Source of the DNA: Pseudolabrys sp963742345
GTDB lineage: Bacteria; Pseudomonadota; Alphaproteobacteria; Rhizobiales; Xanthobacteraceae
Length of the DNA: 64,000 nt
NCBI GenBank assembly: GCA_963742345.1
Contig: CAVULO010000006.1
Location: 62,001-126,000, forward strand
Direction of reading: 5' to 3'
Shown here: one piece after another, positions 62,154-64,000 of the stretch
Layout: every line of letters begins with the position of its first letter
How positions within the stretch are numbered: position 1 is the first letter of the stretch
Program-made: the position numbers and the translations under genes
The notes under the pieces: generated by a model
Seen by the model: only the letters and a program-made list of their open reading frames with translations
Told to the model about the DNA's origin: nothing
The model's database searches: none

Positions 62154-63068
62154 ATGCCAGATATTGTGAAAGGGAAAGTTGCCATCGTCACTGGCGCGGG
62201 GCGCGGGATCGGTCGCGGCATCGCGCTCCTGCTCGCCAAGGAAGGCGCGCGCGTGATGGTTTGCGATATCGGCGCCAGTTTGCAAGGCGCGGGCAGCGAC
62301 AGCGGTCCGGCGCAGGACACTCTCGACGCCATAAAAAAGGCCGGCGGTGAGGCGATTGCTTCCACGCTCTCGATCACCGAGCCGAAAAACGCAGAAACTA
62401 TCGTCAAGGCCGCGCTCGACGCCTATGGCCGCGTCGACATTCTGGTCAACAATGCCGGCATTCTTCGCGACGTGATCTTCCACAAGATGAGCTGGTCGGA
62501 TTGGTCTGATGTGATCGCCGTGCATCTGCACGGCTCGTTCAATATGAGCCGCGCCGTCGCCCCGCTTTTCCGCGAGCAAGGCTCTGGCGCTTTCGTGTAC
62601 ATGACATCGACCTCCGGCCTGGTCGGCAATTTCGGTCAGGCCAATTACATGGCGGCAAAGCTCGGTATCATGGGCCTGTCGCGCGGCATCGCACTCGATA
62701 TGGCACGCTTCAACGTGCGCTCGAATTGCATCGCACCCTTTGCATTCACACGCATGATTGAGTCGATACCGGCACAATCGGACCAGGACAAACGCCGCAT
62801 CGAGGCCTTCCAGCGCATGACACCTGAGAAGATCGCGCCGCTTGCGGTCTATCTGTGTTCCGATGCGGCGACGGATATCACCGGGCAAATCTTTTCGGTC
62901 CGCAACAATGAGATTTATCTGTTCAACCAGCCGCGGCCTATCCAGACCATCCATCGCGCCGACGGCTGGACGCCGGAAACACTTGCAACCGAGCTAAAAA
63001 AAGCCTTCGTATCCTCGTTTACGCCGTTGGAGCGCTCCGAAGACGTATTCAATTGGGATCCGATCTAG
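62154..63068 (+). CDS. short-chain dehydrogenase/reductase with C-terminal extension
   Basis: 304 residues from the ATG at 62154. Cofactor loop VTGAGRGIGRGIALLLA, Asp in VMVCDIGASLQG (NAD-type), VNNAGILRD, catalytic Ser in YMTSTSGLVGNFGQ and the YMAAK motif. The last 45 residues (IQTIHRADGWTPETLATELK onward) exceed the standard 250-residue fold and occur in multifunctional beta-oxidation-type SDRs. The likely substrate is a 3-hydroxyacyl-CoA or a similar secondary alcohol. It follows the MetE array by 53 bases and precedes an acyl-CoA dehydrogenase, so it may be a chain-shortening partner. Confidence 0.87.
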   Translation: MPDIVKGKVAIVTGAGRGIGRGIALLLAKEGARVMVCDIGASLQGAGSDSGPAQDTLDAIKKAGGEAIASTLSITEPKNAETIVKAALDAYGRVDILVNNAGILRDVIFHKMSWSDWSDVIAVHLHGSFNMSRAVAPLFREQGSGAFVYMTSTSGLVGNFGQANYMAAKLGIMGLSRGIALDMARFNVRSNCIAPFAFTRMIESIPAQSDQDKRRIEAFQRMTPEKIAPLAVYLCSDAATDITGQIFSVRNNEIYLFNQPRPIQTIHRADGWTPETLATELKKAFVSSFTPLERSEDVFNWDPI

Positions 63069-63108
63069 CCGCACTTGTCAGGGGCTGCCGGCTGCATAGA
63101 GTGGGCCC

Positions 63109-64000
63109 ATGAAAAAGCGCAGCACCGAGCCTGACGAATTTGCCGATGTTCGGGCCGGCGTGCGCGCGCTGTGCGTCAAGTTTCCGGGAGAGTATTGGCG
63201 CGCGCTGGATCGCGAACGCACCTATCCAACCGAATTCGTCGCCGCACTCACAAAGGCCGGCTATCTCGCGGCGCTGATCCCGGAGGAGTACGGAGGTAGT
63301 GGGCTCACCCTCGGAGCGGCCGCCGCAATTCTGGAGGAGGTGCACGCCTCCGGCGGTAATGGCGCCGCCTGCCATGCGCAGATGTACATCATGGGCACAA
63401 TCCTGCGCCACGGCAGCAAGGCGCAGAAGGAACGCTATCTGCCGTTGATCGCTACTGGCGAACTTCGCCTGCAGGCTTTTGGCGTTACCGAACCGACGTC
63501 GGGCACCGACACCCTTTCCCTGCGCACCACGGCGCGGCGCGAAGGCAACGATCACTACGTCATCAATGGCCAGAAGATCTGGACGTCGCGCGCCGAACAT
63601 TCCGATTTGATGCTCTCTGCTCGCGCGTACCACACCAAAGGAGCAAGCCAAGAAGCGCACCGATGGTTTGTCTGTATTTTTGGTGGACATGCGGCTCGCG
63701 CAGGGGGCCAACATCGCCATCAATCCGATCCGCACCATGATGAATCATGCCACGACGCAGATTTTTTTCGACGATCTGCGCGTGCCTGCGGAGAATCTGA
63801 TCGGCGAGGAAGATCAGGGTTTTCGCTATATTCTTTCGGGCATGAATGCCGAGCGCATTCTGATTGCGGCCGAATGCATCGGCGATGCGAAATGGTTCAT
63901 CGCCAAGGCGACGCAATATGCCAAGGATCGCGAACTGTTCGGACGGCCGATTGGGCAGAATCAGGGCGTACAATTCCCGATCGCGCGCGCCTATGCGCAG
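63109..64000 (+). pseudogene. acyl-CoA dehydrogenase, one frameshift, C-terminus cut by window
   Basis: From the ATG at 63109: PEEYGGSGLTLGAAAAILEE, then FGVTEPTSGTDTLSL for FAD binding and INGQKIWTSRAEHSD. One extra base near 63616 separates HSDLML from LLARTTPKEQAKKRTDG, after which the protein continues through NPIRTMMNHATTQIFFDDLR and ERILIAAECIGDAKW to DRELFGRPIGQNQGVQFPIA at the right edge. The catalytic Glu would lie beyond the window. It is one of many paralogous dehydrogenases in this type of genome, and the substrate is unknown. Confidence 0.85.

Overview
The window looks like a chromosomal segment of an alphaproteobacterium in the Hyphomicrobiales (Rhizobiales), nearest in flavour to the Bradyrhizobium/Xanthobacteraceae/Pseudolabrys group. 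This is an inference from gene content: high GC, maeB, mutS, glnD, a RegB/RegA (ActS/ActR) redox pair, a Bug-type binding protein, TRAP transporters, IorAB and a protocatechuate branch, plus short palindromic intergenic repeats of the kind common in that group. There is no prophage, CRISPR array or complete insertion sequence.

Region by region. 0-10 kb: a cut DapA-like gene, maeB, small membrane and envelope genes (msrA, a Wza-like export lipoprotein), a dienelactone hydrolase, a frameshifted luciferase-like oxidoreductase, a degenerate HtrA-like protein, DUF427, a CheY-like regulator, a Bug protein and tRNA-Arg(CCG). 10-13.3 kb: an HU-like gene with a terminator, then about 650 bp without a gene that has a good promoter and a run of hairpins, then glutaryl-CoA dehydrogenase, whose stop codon is missing so that it reads through a repeat and across a TauE-like gene. 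13.3-18 kb: hydrolase, mtnA, mmcB, regA and regB, all broken by single-base indels. 18-36 kb: ABC exporter, PHA depolymerase, YgjP-like peptidase, MFS pump, PBP1A, glnD, alcohol dehydrogenase, two paralogous membrane proteins, a flavin monooxygenase and mutS.

36-55 kb is an aromatic-compound block: amidohydrolase, ThDP enzyme, IorBA, a TRAP uptake system, a MarR regulator with a perfect palindromic operator candidate, a thioesterase, an SDR, a feruloyl-CoA synthetase-like ligase, a crotonase, DUF3237, and pcaIJF-pcaHG on the other strand. Together these could take up hydroxycinnamates, shorten the side chain as CoA esters, and pass protocatechuate into the beta-ketoadipate pathway. No vanillate demethylase (VanAB or LigM type) is seen.

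55-64 kb is the most unusual part: a helix-turn-helix/SAM-methyltransferase-like protein, a short MetF-like reductase and four tandem MetE-core (zinc, cobalamin-independent methionine-synthase-like) paralogues, then an SDR and an acyl-CoA dehydrogenase, all on one strand and directly behind pcaHG. The four paralogues keep the zinc-ligand pattern and are separated by palindromic repeats. A folate-linked methyl-transfer or demethylation module is the most interesting hypothesis in the window.

Thirteen apparent single-base frameshifts occur in ten genes, mostly +1 insertions and including core genes (mutS, PBP1A, regAB). Assembly error is the likeliest cause, so the genes marked pseudogene may be intact in the organism.
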